DNA of 64,000 nucleotides from JAAURB01 sp049649525. Its GTDB lineage: Bacteria; Cyanobacteriota; Cyanobacteriia; Cyanobacteriales; Microcoleaceae. The notes beneath the pieces are model-generated. The model worked only from the letters and a program-made list of their open reading frames with translations, did not search any database and was not told the origin of the DNA. Location: the NCBI GenBank assembly GCA_049649525.1, contig JBARZE010000012.1, forward strand, positions 60,307 through 124,306, read 5' to 3'. This document shows, one piece after another, positions 54,543 to 63,757 of this stretch. A program made the translations under genes and the position numbers. Numbering within the stretch: position 1 is the stretch's first letter; each line of letters begins with the position of its first letter.

Positions 54543-55844
54543 TTAAGGCGCAATTTTACCATTGGGTAACGTAGCCCCTTTCAAGTCAGCATCTCGCAAA
54601 TTAGTCCCTCTCAAACTTGCCCCTCGCAGGTTTGCCCCTCGCAGGTTTGCCCCAGCCAAATAAGCACTTCTAAGATTAGCACCTTTTAAATAAGCCCCGC
54701 GTAAATCTGCTCCTTCTAAGTTGGCTTCTTTTAAATTTGCACCTTTTAAATAAGCCCCGAGTAAATTCGCCCGTTGTAACTTTGCCCCTTCTAAATTCGC
54801 CCCGGTTAAATCAGCATTTTCTAAATTAACCCCTTCTAAAATAGCATCCGTTAAATTAGCATTTGTTAAATTTGCATCGTTTAATTTAGCATAACCCAGT
54901 TTAGCTTTTTCTAAGTTAATTCCCTCTAAATTTGCTCCTTCTAATTGAGTGACCCATAACCGAGCTTCCTGTAAATTTGCCCCTTGTAAAATAGCCTCAA
55001 TGAGTCGAGCATCTCCTAAATCTGCCTGATATAAATTCGCCTCAGTTAAATCTGTATTTAAAAGAAATGTATTTCTAAGATTAGCTCGTTCTAAATTAGC
55101 TTGAGTCAGATTAGCATCTTTTAAATTAGCTCCTTCTAAAATAGCATTATTTAAATCTGCCTGAGTCAAATTCGCTGAAGTTAAATTAGCTTTTTCTAAA
55201 TTAGCTTTTGTCAGGTTTGCTGCTACTAAATTCGAGTTAACTAAATCAGCTCCTTTAAGATTAGCTTGCCAAAGATTGGCCCCGGTTAAATCAGCATGAG
55301 CTAATTTAGCTTTTAATAATTTAGCATACCCTAAATTACTCCCTTGCAGTAACCCATAACTCAAATCAGACCCGGTTAAATTGGCTCCTCGTAAATCTGC
55401 CCTTTCTAAGTAAGAATCTTGTAAATCAGCCTGTGTTAAATTGGCTTTCCATAAATAAGCATCCCTCAAATTAACCTGCTTTAAATTCGCTTGTTGTAAA
55501 TCACATTCTGGGCATTGTTTTGTTTGCAAAAGCTGCTCTTGCGGCGACTGATTTTTTTCAGCTTTGTTCAAAGATAATTCGGGGCGGACTTGAATATTTA
55601 GTTGAGGAGTTAAACGTCGTTTTTGTAGCTCTTTACCAATAGTAAAAGTAATTCCAAATAAAGCAAAACTTGCTAAAATCACTAATCCAAATGATTTAAA
55701 TAGCTTCTGTTTTTTTCTGGGTTTCTTAGAATATTTTGATTCTAATACAACCTCATTACTCTCAGCTATAGATTCTAAGTTTTGCTGAGAAGAGTTGGCT
55801 TCAACCGCAGGAAATGATTCAGTTTGACCGTTAGACTCAGACAT
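54543..55844 (-). CDS. Pentapeptide-repeat protein with N-terminal membrane helix
   Basis: A 433-residue protein. One membrane helix (about 50-68) follows a basic stretch (KKPRKKQKLFK). Residues about 110-425 are an almost unbroken run of A(N/D)Lxx pentapeptides, which fold as a quadrilateral beta-helix. The helix anchors it to the membrane with the beta-helix outside or in the lumen. Such proteins are abundant in cyanobacteria and mostly of unknown function. Confidence 0.9.
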   Translation of the reverse strand: MSESNGQTESFPAVEANSSQQNLESIAESNEVVLESKYSKKPRKKQKLFKSFGLVILASFALFGITFTIGKELQKRRLTPQLNIQVRPELSLNKAEKNQSPQEQLLQTKQCPECDLQQANLKQVNLRDAYLWKANLTQADLQDSYLERADLRGANLTGSDLSYGLLQGSNLGYAKLLKAKLAHADLTGANLWQANLKGADLVNSNLVAANLTKANLEKANLTSANLTQADLNNAILEGANLKDANLTQANLERANLRNTFLLNTDLTEANLYQADLGDARLIEAILQGANLQEARLWVTQLEGANLEGINLEKAKLGYAKLNDANLTNANLTDAILEGVNLENADLTGANLEGAKLQRANLLGAYLKGANLKEANLEGADLRGAYLKGANLRSAYLAGANLRGANLRGASLRGTNLRDADLKGATLPNGKIAP

Positions 55845-56055
55845 TTTACACTGGGCTAGGCTATGACCCCGCTCATGAGATAAAACATGGCAAAAAAATC
55901 GCTAAGCAGATTTAACCCATACTATAGCTCTATGAAAATAGATTATAATACTTCTATTGCATTCCAGCAACTATAATAATGATATATTTAAAACTCGGCA
56001 GATTCTAACTGACTGTTACCCCCGGTGACAAATCACTTCAGGTTAATAACTAGAT

Positions 56056-58638
56056 TTACAAAGGTAACTGAATGGTTTGAGCAAATAAACTTTGTAATCT
56101 GTCTAAATTACTACCCGCTTGATATAGTAAATCTCCTTTCCCCAGTAAATATGCAGCATCGGTTGTTTGGCCGCCTAAAACAATTTTAGAGTCTGCTTCA
56201 CTGGCGGTTTTTAAAGCCACTCTACCGGGTAAATTAGAGCGAATTTTAGGGGTAACAATAGTCGCTTCAGGGCGTTGTGTGGCAATGATTAAATGAATGC
56301 CAGCGGCTCTTGCCATCGCGCCCAAACGCTTAATACTCAATTCTAATTCTTGACGAACTTCTTTTTCTGCCATAAAATCAGCATATTCATCAAAAATACA
56401 AATAATTCGATTTAAAGGTTGCTTTTGTTTGCGATTATAAGCTAAAATATCAGAACATAATGCTTTTTCTAAACGTTGATAACGACTTTCCATTTCTATT
56501 ACTAATAGACTCATTAATTCTATAGCCTTTTCAGTATCTTTAACAACAGGAGAATATAGCCAAGGCATTTGCTCAAATTCAGGAAAAGTTACCCGTTTCG
56601 GATCGACTAAAGCAATTTTTAATTGTTGAGGAGAATATCGATAAAGTAGACTTAAAAGAAGCGATCGCAAAAATTCACTTTTTCCACTTCCGGTCGTTCC
56701 TCCGACTAAAAAATGACAGGTATTCGGATCGGATAAATCTGCTTCAATTAATTGATTATTTAAATCCACCCCTATCGCAATTTTCATCGCCGCATCGGCT
56801 GGATTAGTTTCCTGTTTAATATAGTTTTTAAAATGTGCTGTTTGACTATCTGGGCGAGGGATATCGACACTAACATAGCCCGCTTGAGTTGAAATTAAAG
56901 GCGGATTTATAATCCCTAATTGAACTTGTAAATCATTGGATAATTTTAAAATAGAACTGACTTTAACTCCCAAATGCGGCTTCAGTTTAATCCGGATAAA
57001 AGCAGGCCCCACAGCCGCGCCTAAGTAGTCTACGTTAACCTTAAATGATTCTAGAGTTTCAACTAATTGTTGACCCTGTTTATCAGCTTCTGTTAGGGTC
57101 TCTTTTGCCGGAATATTAACGGGAGGATCTGGCTGTTCTGTTATTGGCGTTGGAATAGCTTTGCTAACAGATACAATATCTTTTTTATTAGGAATATTGG
57201 GAGAGATTTCAAAATAAGTTTGACACTTTTCTTGCTGCGGACACATCTGACAAAGTTCAAGTTGAGTGGTGGGCGGCGGTGGATTTTGTTGAGGAGGTTG
57301 CCACGCGATCCATTCCTGCATTTGTTGTAATTTATGAGGAATTAATGTATGCACTGTCTGTTCTAATTCTTCCCAAGAATAGGTGACTTCTTGCCAGTCC
57401 GGCAACACTGCGTAAAGTGCCGAGTCAACAGGAAGTTTTAGCTTTTTGTGCAGCATATAACTATACAGTGCAACTTGAATTAATTGTGCCGTTTGATCGG
57501 GAGATTGATAGGTTTTATACTCCACAACACAATAACGATTCTGTTCGCAATCATAAACTAAACCATCAATAATACCCCGAACAAGCTGTTGATTACCATT
57601 GGGCAATTGAAAATTATATTCCAGCTTAGGATTAATATTAGGAAAAGTTTTATTAATGACTTCATCTGCACTACAATATTGTCTATTTTTGACTAATAAT
57701 TCTGCCCACCGTTGAATTAAACCTGTTAACCCTTGCCAAACGCGAAGACAGGATTGTGCTTGATTTTGATGCTGATTAAGATAGGGATAAAATGCTAACT
57801 TATAAAATAAATTTTGCATTTCTGCTGCAATATTCTCTACTTTTATTTGTCCTGTTTGTGGTTTAAATAATGCTTTAAATTCAGGCTGTGATTTAGCTAC
57901 TTTAACAAAATCCTCGGATAGTTGGTGAAAAGCTTTACCCACTCCGGAGGTATTCTCAGCCGGAATAAATAATGTTTTTCCTTTAAAATGATATCCTAAA
58001 TAAAATAATCGAGGACATTCAACCGCTTCTCGAACATTTGTTACATACAATTTAGAGGATTTTGAAGAATTTGAATCAGGCATTTTCAGAGATAGGTGAG
58101 GATTTTTGAGTTGTAATAGACGGCAATGGACTTGTGCTAAATAAACAGTGTCCATTTTGGCATAATTTAACTGTTTACCAGTGAGGGGACGTTTTCCCCA
58201 GTCGCTGGCTTGTTCTTCTGCATCTACATCTCTAAAGCCACATAATTCTGTTGCTAGGTTTTTTAATTTACGGTTAGAAGTTCCTAAAATTGTTAATGGA
58301 ATTTTTTTTGCTAATTTTAGGGTACAAGTGACATTTCGTGATAAAATTTTATTTAGGAAGCGTAAATCATAACTAGCATTATGAAAGACTTTTTCAATTT
58401 CTGGATCAATCATGATTTCTTGAATGAATTCATCCACTAAATCAGGTTGATTGAAAACATCCAAAAGATAGACTGATTCTCCGGTTAAATCTTCAGGTTT
58501 TGCTAAAACTTGAATTAAAGAAACACTAGGATTTGATGTTCTCCAGTTAGCAACTTCCGTATCTAACCATAAAATTGGATATTGTTTTAACTGAATAATG
58601 GCTTGATGGATTTCTGAAGCTTTCGTGAGGTAAAACAT
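56056..58638 (-). CDS. DEDD exonuclease-Cas4/AddB-like [4Fe-4S] nuclease-FtsK motor fusion
   Basis: An 860-residue three-part protein. (1) Residues 1-190: RNase D-like 3'-5' exonuclease with WLDTE (D26, E28), HNASYD (D91) and YAKMD (D163). (2) Residues 195-475: PD-(D/E)XK nuclease with RGIIDG (D358), EYK (E373, K375) and four cysteines, C208 (ECPR) and C463-x2-C466-x5-C472, the iron-sulfur pattern of Cas4 and AddB. (3) Residues 520-860: FtsK alpha-like region (GPAFIRIKLKPHLGVKV) and motor with GGTTGSGKS (646-654), IFDEYADFM and ATQRPEA. It lacks the FtsK membrane domain and gamma winged helix. Starts 22 bases after the upstream ATPase gene. Confidence 0.88.
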   Translation of the reverse strand: MFYLTKASEIHQAIIQLKQYPILWLDTEVANWRTSNPSVSLIQVLAKPEDLTGESVYLLDVFNQPDLVDEFIQEIMIDPEIEKVFHNASYDLRFLNKILSRNVTCTLKLAKKIPLTILGTSNRKLKNLATELCGFRDVDAEEQASDWGKRPLTGKQLNYAKMDTVYLAQVHCRLLQLKNPHLSLKMPDSNSSKSSKLYVTNVREAVECPRLFYLGYHFKGKTLFIPAENTSGVGKAFHQLSEDFVKVAKSQPEFKALFKPQTGQIKVENIAAEMQNLFYKLAFYPYLNQHQNQAQSCLRVWQGLTGLIQRWAELLVKNRQYCSADEVINKTFPNINPKLEYNFQLPNGNQQLVRGIIDGLVYDCEQNRYCVVEYKTYQSPDQTAQLIQVALYSYMLHKKLKLPVDSALYAVLPDWQEVTYSWEELEQTVHTLIPHKLQQMQEWIAWQPPQQNPPPPTTQLELCQMCPQQEKCQTYFEISPNIPNKKDIVSVSKAIPTPITEQPDPPVNIPAKETLTEADKQGQQLVETLESFKVNVDYLGAAVGPAFIRIKLKPHLGVKVSSILKLSNDLQVQLGIINPPLISTQAGYVSVDIPRPDSQTAHFKNYIKQETNPADAAMKIAIGVDLNNQLIEADLSDPNTCHFLVGGTTGSGKSEFLRSLLLSLLYRYSPQQLKIALVDPKRVTFPEFEQMPWLYSPVVKDTEKAIELMSLLVIEMESRYQRLEKALCSDILAYNRKQKQPLNRIICIFDEYADFMAEKEVRQELELSIKRLGAMARAAGIHLIIATQRPEATIVTPKIRSNLPGRVALKTASEADSKIVLGGQTTDAAYLLGKGDLLYQAGSNLDRLQSLFAQTIQLPL

Positions 58639-58660
58639 AATTTAATCTGAAACAGGAAAT

Positions 58661-60754
58661 TTAAACGACTAAATAGATTGTTTGTTTCTCATAACTATCG
58701 GATGGATTGAGAATTTGAATTTTATTTTGATCGCAAAGTTGCTCAACTACTTGATTTATTTGATTGTCTTTTATTTTAGGAAATTGGGATACTGTAGTAT
58801 TAACTAATGATTGATAAGCTAGCATTTGCTGTGTTTTCATAATATTCATCATAAAATCTTGAACAGGTTGTAGATTAGAATGAGTTTCTGCTTCTTCAGT
58901 GGTCTGAATAGTTTGAATTAAATCTAATTCTTGTAACAAAGAACAGTTTTCTAATACTTTTTCCTGACGAACTAGGGTTTTAAATTCTTCCATAGTCGGT
59001 GTTTTCCCAGCAATGATTAATTCTCCAGAATTGACTGAATTTAGTAGTTTTGTATAAGTGACTAAATCATGTAATGAAGCCAGATCTGGGATAATGTGCT
59101 GATGAGGAGAGTTTTTAAAAACTTTAGTATAAACTTGATAACCCTTATTTGCTGCTGTACCTAAGCGTTCTGCACGAATTAGATACAGCGTATCACATAA
59201 CTTATTCTGAACTACTTTCAGACAGACTTTCATGATGTTACAAAAGTTAGTAAGATTGGGTTCTTCCATCCAAACAATTCCAATCTTCGGAGAATTTTGA
59301 CTCTGTTGATAACTGAGTGAGTAACTTTTATACTTTTGACTGGGTAAGAAATTGACTTTAATTCTTTGAACTTGAAACAAATTTAAAATATTCCGCAACA
59401 TTGCTAAACGTTCTACGGCAGAATATTGACGCATTTTAGAGACGTACTCTTGATTTTTTTTCAATTCATATTGCCAGCTTAAATTAAAGTCTGCGGATAC
59501 ATCTTTAATGGGTTCTGACACTGTTTTTACAGATTCTAATCTCTCTTCATCTAATATTAAATTCAACTCTGTAGATGTAGTTTTAAGAAGCTCTGATTTC
59601 TCTTCAGGTACATTTTTAATGGGTTCAGACGATTTATATTTACCAGTTTTATATTCTAAAAACAGTTTTTGTCCAAGCTGAAGTGCATCTCGAATATTAA
59701 CTTTTCCACCCGGATATTGACTTTCTAATACTTTTGCATCTAAAGGATAAATTACTGATGTGGGTTGTGGCTTTGCTTGACAATGTAACGGATAAAGTCT
59801 ACTAGCCCACAACTGTTCTGCTTGGTTTAATGTAATACTTTTTAAAGAGATTGCTGTTTCAATTCTATCTAGATCTGATTGTTCTATTTTACGCCCAGCT
59901 TTTTGCCAATTATCCCGTACAATACTAATAATAATGACAAAGTTTTTAAATTTTTCATTATGAAAGGTTGTATTAACACTCATTAAGGGCTGTAAATTAA
60001 CAATCCCTTCTGCATCTCGAGGTTCACCATTTTCTACCTGATCAAAGCAGAGAATAATAGGTTTAGTTGAAGTCGAAATTCTACCGAAGTTTTCTAAAAT
60101 ATGACGAGCGGCTTCTTCACTATCAATTGACCTCTTAATTCCTAACAGTTGTAAATCTTCCTCGTCTAAATCATCCCCTCGTAACCAATCACAGGCGATA
60201 GGATATAACTCAGGATTAGTTAAATCATACAATACACCAAAAAAGCTTTTTGCTTGATAAATTCCGGCTGGATAAGCACTGCGTAAATTCCGAATAAAAA
60301 CTCTTCGATCTCCTAAAATCTGATTGATTAAATTAGGATTTTTAAAGACAGCCAATTCTTTCAACCACAATAACAACTGAGATTGTTTTTGTCCTTTTGG
60401 GTTGTACATGAGGCTATCTACGGTATAGCGCAACGTATGCCGCCAAATATGCTCACTATCTGTCCAAGGTGCAATATATGCAAAGAAAACATCTTGATTC
60501 AGCGTCTCTTTTAATCTGCCTAGAAAGTAGCTTTTTCCTGACCCTTTATCCCCTGTTAACAAAACGGTTCGAGTATGATGATCTCTTTGAGTTAAGTGAA
60601 TCACATTAGTCATTTGATTCAGTTCTTTCTGATGAATAGAATCAATAATTTGAAACTTGGCTTGAGTCTCTTCTTGCCAGAAATGTCCAGATTTAAAGCT
60701 AATTGGATCAAACGGATTAAATTCTTGCTGAATAATTTGCTCGATGGATACCAT
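58661..60754 (-). CDS. P-loop ATPase of the nuclease-FtsK operon
   Basis: A 697-residue protein. Walker A LLTGDKGSGKSYF (K74, S75) and Walker B IILCFDQVENG (D238) are clear. WLRGDDLDEEDLQLLGI (about 190-206) is a motif I associate with ATPases of restriction-like systems (BrxD/DUF2791-like), from memory only. Residues about 440-610 may hold a second globular domain, and the last 75 look like a winged helix (VVEQLCDQNKIQILNP). It sits between the winged-helix protein gene (42 bases upstream) and the fusion gene (22 bases downstream). Confidence 0.8.
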   Translation of the reverse strand: MVSIEQIIQQEFNPFDPISFKSGHFWQEETQAKFQIIDSIHQKELNQMTNVIHLTQRDHHTRTVLLTGDKGSGKSYFLGRLKETLNQDVFFAYIAPWTDSEHIWRHTLRYTVDSLMYNPKGQKQSQLLLWLKELAVFKNPNLINQILGDRRVFIRNLRSAYPAGIYQAKSFFGVLYDLTNPELYPIACDWLRGDDLDEEDLQLLGIKRSIDSEEAARHILENFGRISTSTKPIILCFDQVENGEPRDAEGIVNLQPLMSVNTTFHNEKFKNFVIIISIVRDNWQKAGRKIEQSDLDRIETAISLKSITLNQAEQLWASRLYPLHCQAKPQPTSVIYPLDAKVLESQYPGGKVNIRDALQLGQKLFLEYKTGKYKSSEPIKNVPEEKSELLKTTSTELNLILDEERLESVKTVSEPIKDVSADFNLSWQYELKKNQEYVSKMRQYSAVERLAMLRNILNLFQVQRIKVNFLPSQKYKSYSLSYQQSQNSPKIGIVWMEEPNLTNFCNIMKVCLKVVQNKLCDTLYLIRAERLGTAANKGYQVYTKVFKNSPHQHIIPDLASLHDLVTYTKLLNSVNSGELIIAGKTPTMEEFKTLVRQEKVLENCSLLQELDLIQTIQTTEEAETHSNLQPVQDFMMNIMKTQQMLAYQSLVNTTVSQFPKIKDNQINQVVEQLCDQNKIQILNPSDSYEKQTIYLVV

Positions 60755-60796
60755 ATTAAAACAAGGGTTAAAGATGAACAGAAAAACTACAAAGTG

Positions 60797-61630
60797 CTAG
60801 TTAACAATAATGAAAAACAGTCGGCTACCTCCCGGTACTAATATCCCGGTATCGAATTGCTCAGAAGTATAATGCGAAGCTTCTAAGAGTGAACTTAACT
60901 CAATTCTGTTTTGTTTTTGTAGCCGATAGATTGCCCCATCTAATTCCTCTCGGGTTAACGGCGGTTGTAACCGTTCTCGTAGGTGAAATATCGGTAAATA
61001 ATTATCTGTTCCCCACTTTTTGTCTAAATCAATAATGATTTTTAAAACTTCTTCATCACTAAGTTTTTGGTCAGAAAAGAAAGTGGGTGTGGCGGTTGAA
61101 GGCTCAACTTGGAATGGAGAATGAGAAAAATAATCCCGTAAAAAACTAACGTAATTTCCCATTTGAATTTTACTGAGAGTGATATTTCCTTTTCCTTCTG
61201 GTGTATATTCTCTCGCTAAATAGTCTTGGCCTTGCTGAGTTAACCAAACTTCTTTAATTTTGTTATCAACCGCTTTAATAAATCCTCGTTCTGCTAAGCT
61301 AAAAAGAAGCGATTGACGAGAGGCTGGAGGTATTCCTGTTTCTCCCGGTGTAATCGTTTTTTTCTCACAAGCTTTTAATGCTTTCAGCTCTTGATCGTTA
61401 ATTGGTAATGTGCTAGAGTCTATCTCGAGTAAAGATTTACCCGCCGGAGTAATGGCTAACTTGGTGATTTCTTCTATACATTCTACTAAGAGGCGATCGC
61501 ATAAATCTCGGCAAATCTTATCCCGTTCTGATGCTTTAGTTTTAGAAGTGGGGTTAACTTCAGTAATCTTAGCTTGATAGCTAGGCTGTCCTAATAATTT
61601 CAGTAAAAACTTTAGCTCTTTAGTTTCCAT
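60797..61630 (-). CDS. Winged-helix-like protein, first gene of the nuclease-FtsK operon
   Basis: 277 residues, soluble, helical, without catalytic motifs I can see. At least three segments look like winged helices: RDLCDRLLVECIEEITKLAITPAGKSLL, SLLFSLAERGFIKAVDN with VWLTQQGQDYL, and a C-terminal IYRLQKQNRIELSSLL. It could be a DNA-binding or bridging subunit. It is transcribed leftward with the ATPase and the fusion gene. Not recognised as a known family. Confidence 0.75.
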   Translation of the reverse strand: METKELKFLLKLLGQPSYQAKITEVNPTSKTKASERDKICRDLCDRLLVECIEEITKLAITPAGKSLLEIDSSTLPINDQELKALKACEKKTITPGETGIPPASRQSLLFSLAERGFIKAVDNKIKEVWLTQQGQDYLAREYTPEGKGNITLSKIQMGNYVSFLRDYFSHSPFQVEPSTATPTFFSDQKLSDEEVLKIIIDLDKKWGTDNYLPIFHLRERLQPPLTREELDGAIYRLQKQNRIELSSLLEASHYTSEQFDTGILVPGGSRLFFIIVN

Positions 61631-61794
61631 TTTTTTTCAGGCTCTATCACATTAGAAAGTACGATTCTGTGACTAATAACAGAATTCATAATTGATTATA
61701 TTATACAAGATAATACACAGAAAAGTGATAATATAATATTGAAATTTACAAATTAATATTTATAAATGATCCGAGTCTAATCCGGCTTTTATTC

Positions 61795-62571
61795 TTATTC
61801 CTTACCCTCCATCTCATTAAATAACAAAACTTGTGCTAAATCTATTAATGCTGTGGTTTGGTCTAATGGTTTCGCTAAATATAATTCGGTGTCAATGAAT
61901 TGTTGAGATAAGTTTTGAATAGACTGAGCAATAGCATCTGTAATTCCACCTGTAAATAAAAAATAAGGTAGTACTCCGATTTTGGAATAACCTTGTTGAA
62001 TTAAAGCTTGAATTTGTTCCGATAAATTAGGTGAAACTGACCAATAAGCGGGTATGATAGCTAACTTATCAGCTAAGAATTTAATCGGTTGATTTCCTCC
62101 TTGACGAGAACTGCCGTGCGCCATTACAATCCAAGTTTCTACAGTAAATAATTTCATCTGATCGGCTAAAACAGTTGCTATCTTATCCACTTGAGAACCC
62201 ATATAAGGCAAAACTTCAAGCGTCATTTCTGAGCCTAAAATTTGTTGAGCCATTGCCACTTCTACCGGAATATCTTCTTTAACATGAACACCCGGTAACA
62301 AAAACAGCGGCAAAATCTTAATTCGAGTCATTCCTTGAGGGCGAATTAAATCTGCAAATTGTTGTAGCTGTTGAGTAAGAGATAGGGGAGCACATTCTAA
62401 TACACCTGTACCGATTAGGGTAAAATGGACTGTAGATAATCTCAAACGGAGTTGTTCAGCTATCTGTTCAAGAGCCAACTGGGGGCGAGGATCGCGGCTA
62501 CCATGAGCCACCAGAAAGTATGCAGTAGACAATATAATACTCCAGATCACAGTTGCAAAATATTGTGACAT
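61795..62571 (-). CDS. CbiX/SirB-type sirohydrochlorin chelatase
   Basis: A 258-residue two-half chelatase inserting metal into sirohydrochlorin for sirohaem or cobalamin. Each half carries a His motif: VAHGSRDPRP near the N-terminus and VMAHGSSRQGGN in the second half. KILPLFLLPGVHVKEDIP and IGVLPYFLFTGG are the paired metal-site strands. The ATG 62571 is the longest start. A TTG at 62532 with GGAG seven bases upstream would begin STAYFLVAHGS and fits the family better. Confidence 0.9.
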   Translation of the reverse strand: MSQYFATVIWSIILSTAYFLVAHGSRDPRPQLALEQIAEQLRLRLSTVHFTLIGTGVLECAPLSLTQQLQQFADLIRPQGMTRIKILPLFLLPGVHVKEDIPVEVAMAQQILGSEMTLEVLPYMGSQVDKIATVLADQMKLFTVETWIVMAHGSSRQGGNQPIKFLADKLAIIPAYWSVSPNLSEQIQALIQQGYSKIGVLPYFLFTGGITDAIAQSIQNLSQQFIDTELYLAKPLDQTTALIDLAQVLLFNEMEGKE

Positions 62572-62706
62572 ATTCCTGCAATGAATCCTACAGATTTCAA
62601 AGATTTGACTTAAAATTTAAATCCAATATTATCTGAGATTAAGTAGATTAAAATTTTTTAGATATAATAAAAACTAGACATATTAATTTACTTTGATAGA
62701 TTTTAT

Positions 62707-62799
62707 ATGAATAAATTAATTTTGTTATTGACAACTGATTCATTATTATTTATTCTTTTCTATATATTTTCGTATTTTAATAAAAAAATGAGGAGTTGA
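62707..62799 (+). CDS. Possible 30-residue membrane peptide
   Basis: ATG 62707 opens a frame giving MNKLILLLTTDSLLFILFYI followed by a basic tail, ending at TGA 62797-62799, whose region overlaps the AGGAG of the next gene. One hydrophobic helix. The region is very AT-rich and no ribosome-binding site is visible, so chance is quite possible. Confidence 0.2.
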   Translation: MNKLILLLTTDSLLFILFYIFSYFNKKMRS

Positions 62800-62804
62800 T
62801 ATAT

Positions 62805-63458
62805 ATGACCCGGATCGCTATAGATAATCAATTGACCACTGTTATTAGTCTCTATTCAGTTAGTCCTGATCGTCAATCTAAATTAGTAGATAAATTGGTT
62901 TACTATTTACAGACAACTCAACAACAGCATGGATTTGTTTCAGCCAGTATTCATAAAAGTTTAGATGGAGAAAAAGTAGCGAATTATATGCAGTGGGAAA
63001 CTCAAGAAGATTATGAGGCTTTTATCAATAATGCGGGGATACAGGGACAATTTGAAAAGCAAGATTTACAAATGTTTGGAGAAATTGATACTCATATTTA
63101 TGAAATTTTTGCCTCTCAGTCAAAAGTAGATCCCCCTGAGATTAAAGAAGGAGAATATATTGTTCATTTTGCTGAATTTAGGATGGAGTCCGAAAATCAG
63201 CCTCGGATGGTGGAGTTAGCCAAAGAACATATTACCCCAGCGATGGAATTAGAAGGGTTAATTTCTGCGAATTTCCATCGTAGCTTGGATGGTACTCGTG
63301 CGATCAATTATGGGCAATGGCGTGACCCTAAAACCATTGAAGAATTACGAAAAAAACCCGGATTCGGTTCAGAAAAACCCTATTGGGAGGGAATAGCAGA
63401 AAATGAATATCATTTGTATGAGGTTATTTTTGTTACTGAGATTTCAAATAAAATGTGA
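62805..63458 (+). CDS. Tandem antibiotic-biosynthesis-monooxygenase (ABM) domain protein
   Basis: 217 residues made of two ABM-type ferredoxin-like modules. Each shows the F-V/L-x-A-x-x-H-x-S-L-DG and Q-W-x-x-x-x-x-x-E pattern (SIHKSLDGEKVANYMQWE in the first half, NFHRSLDGTRAINYGQWR in the second). ABM proteins bind quinones, haem or small aromatics; activity here is not predictable. The start is ATG 62805 with AGGAG at 62791-62795. Confidence 0.85.
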   Translation: MTRIAIDNQLTTVISLYSVSPDRQSKLVDKLVYYLQTTQQQHGFVSASIHKSLDGEKVANYMQWETQEDYEAFINNAGIQGQFEKQDLQMFGEIDTHIYEIFASQSKVDPPEIKEGEYIVHFAEFRMESENQPRMVELAKEHITPAMELEGLISANFHRSLDGTRAINYGQWRDPKTIEELRKKPGFGSEKPYWEGIAENEYHLYEVIFVTEISNKM

Positions 63459-63683
63459 GGATCTCAACTCAGGCTTTAATTTTTAATCCACACAACATCT
63501 AACTGATTAAGTATGATATGAAGGAGAGAAAAAGTTTATTTTGTCATATTTTTTTATTGATAACTGAGTGAAGTTCAATCCGAATTAATACTATAAAACT
63601 ATAGTCTCTAAGAACTTTTGGAAGCCGATCAAAAAAAATATTTGCGTTTTTGGGGTTAGTTATGCTAAGCTGATAAGCTATAT

Positions 63684-63757
<74 letters not shown>

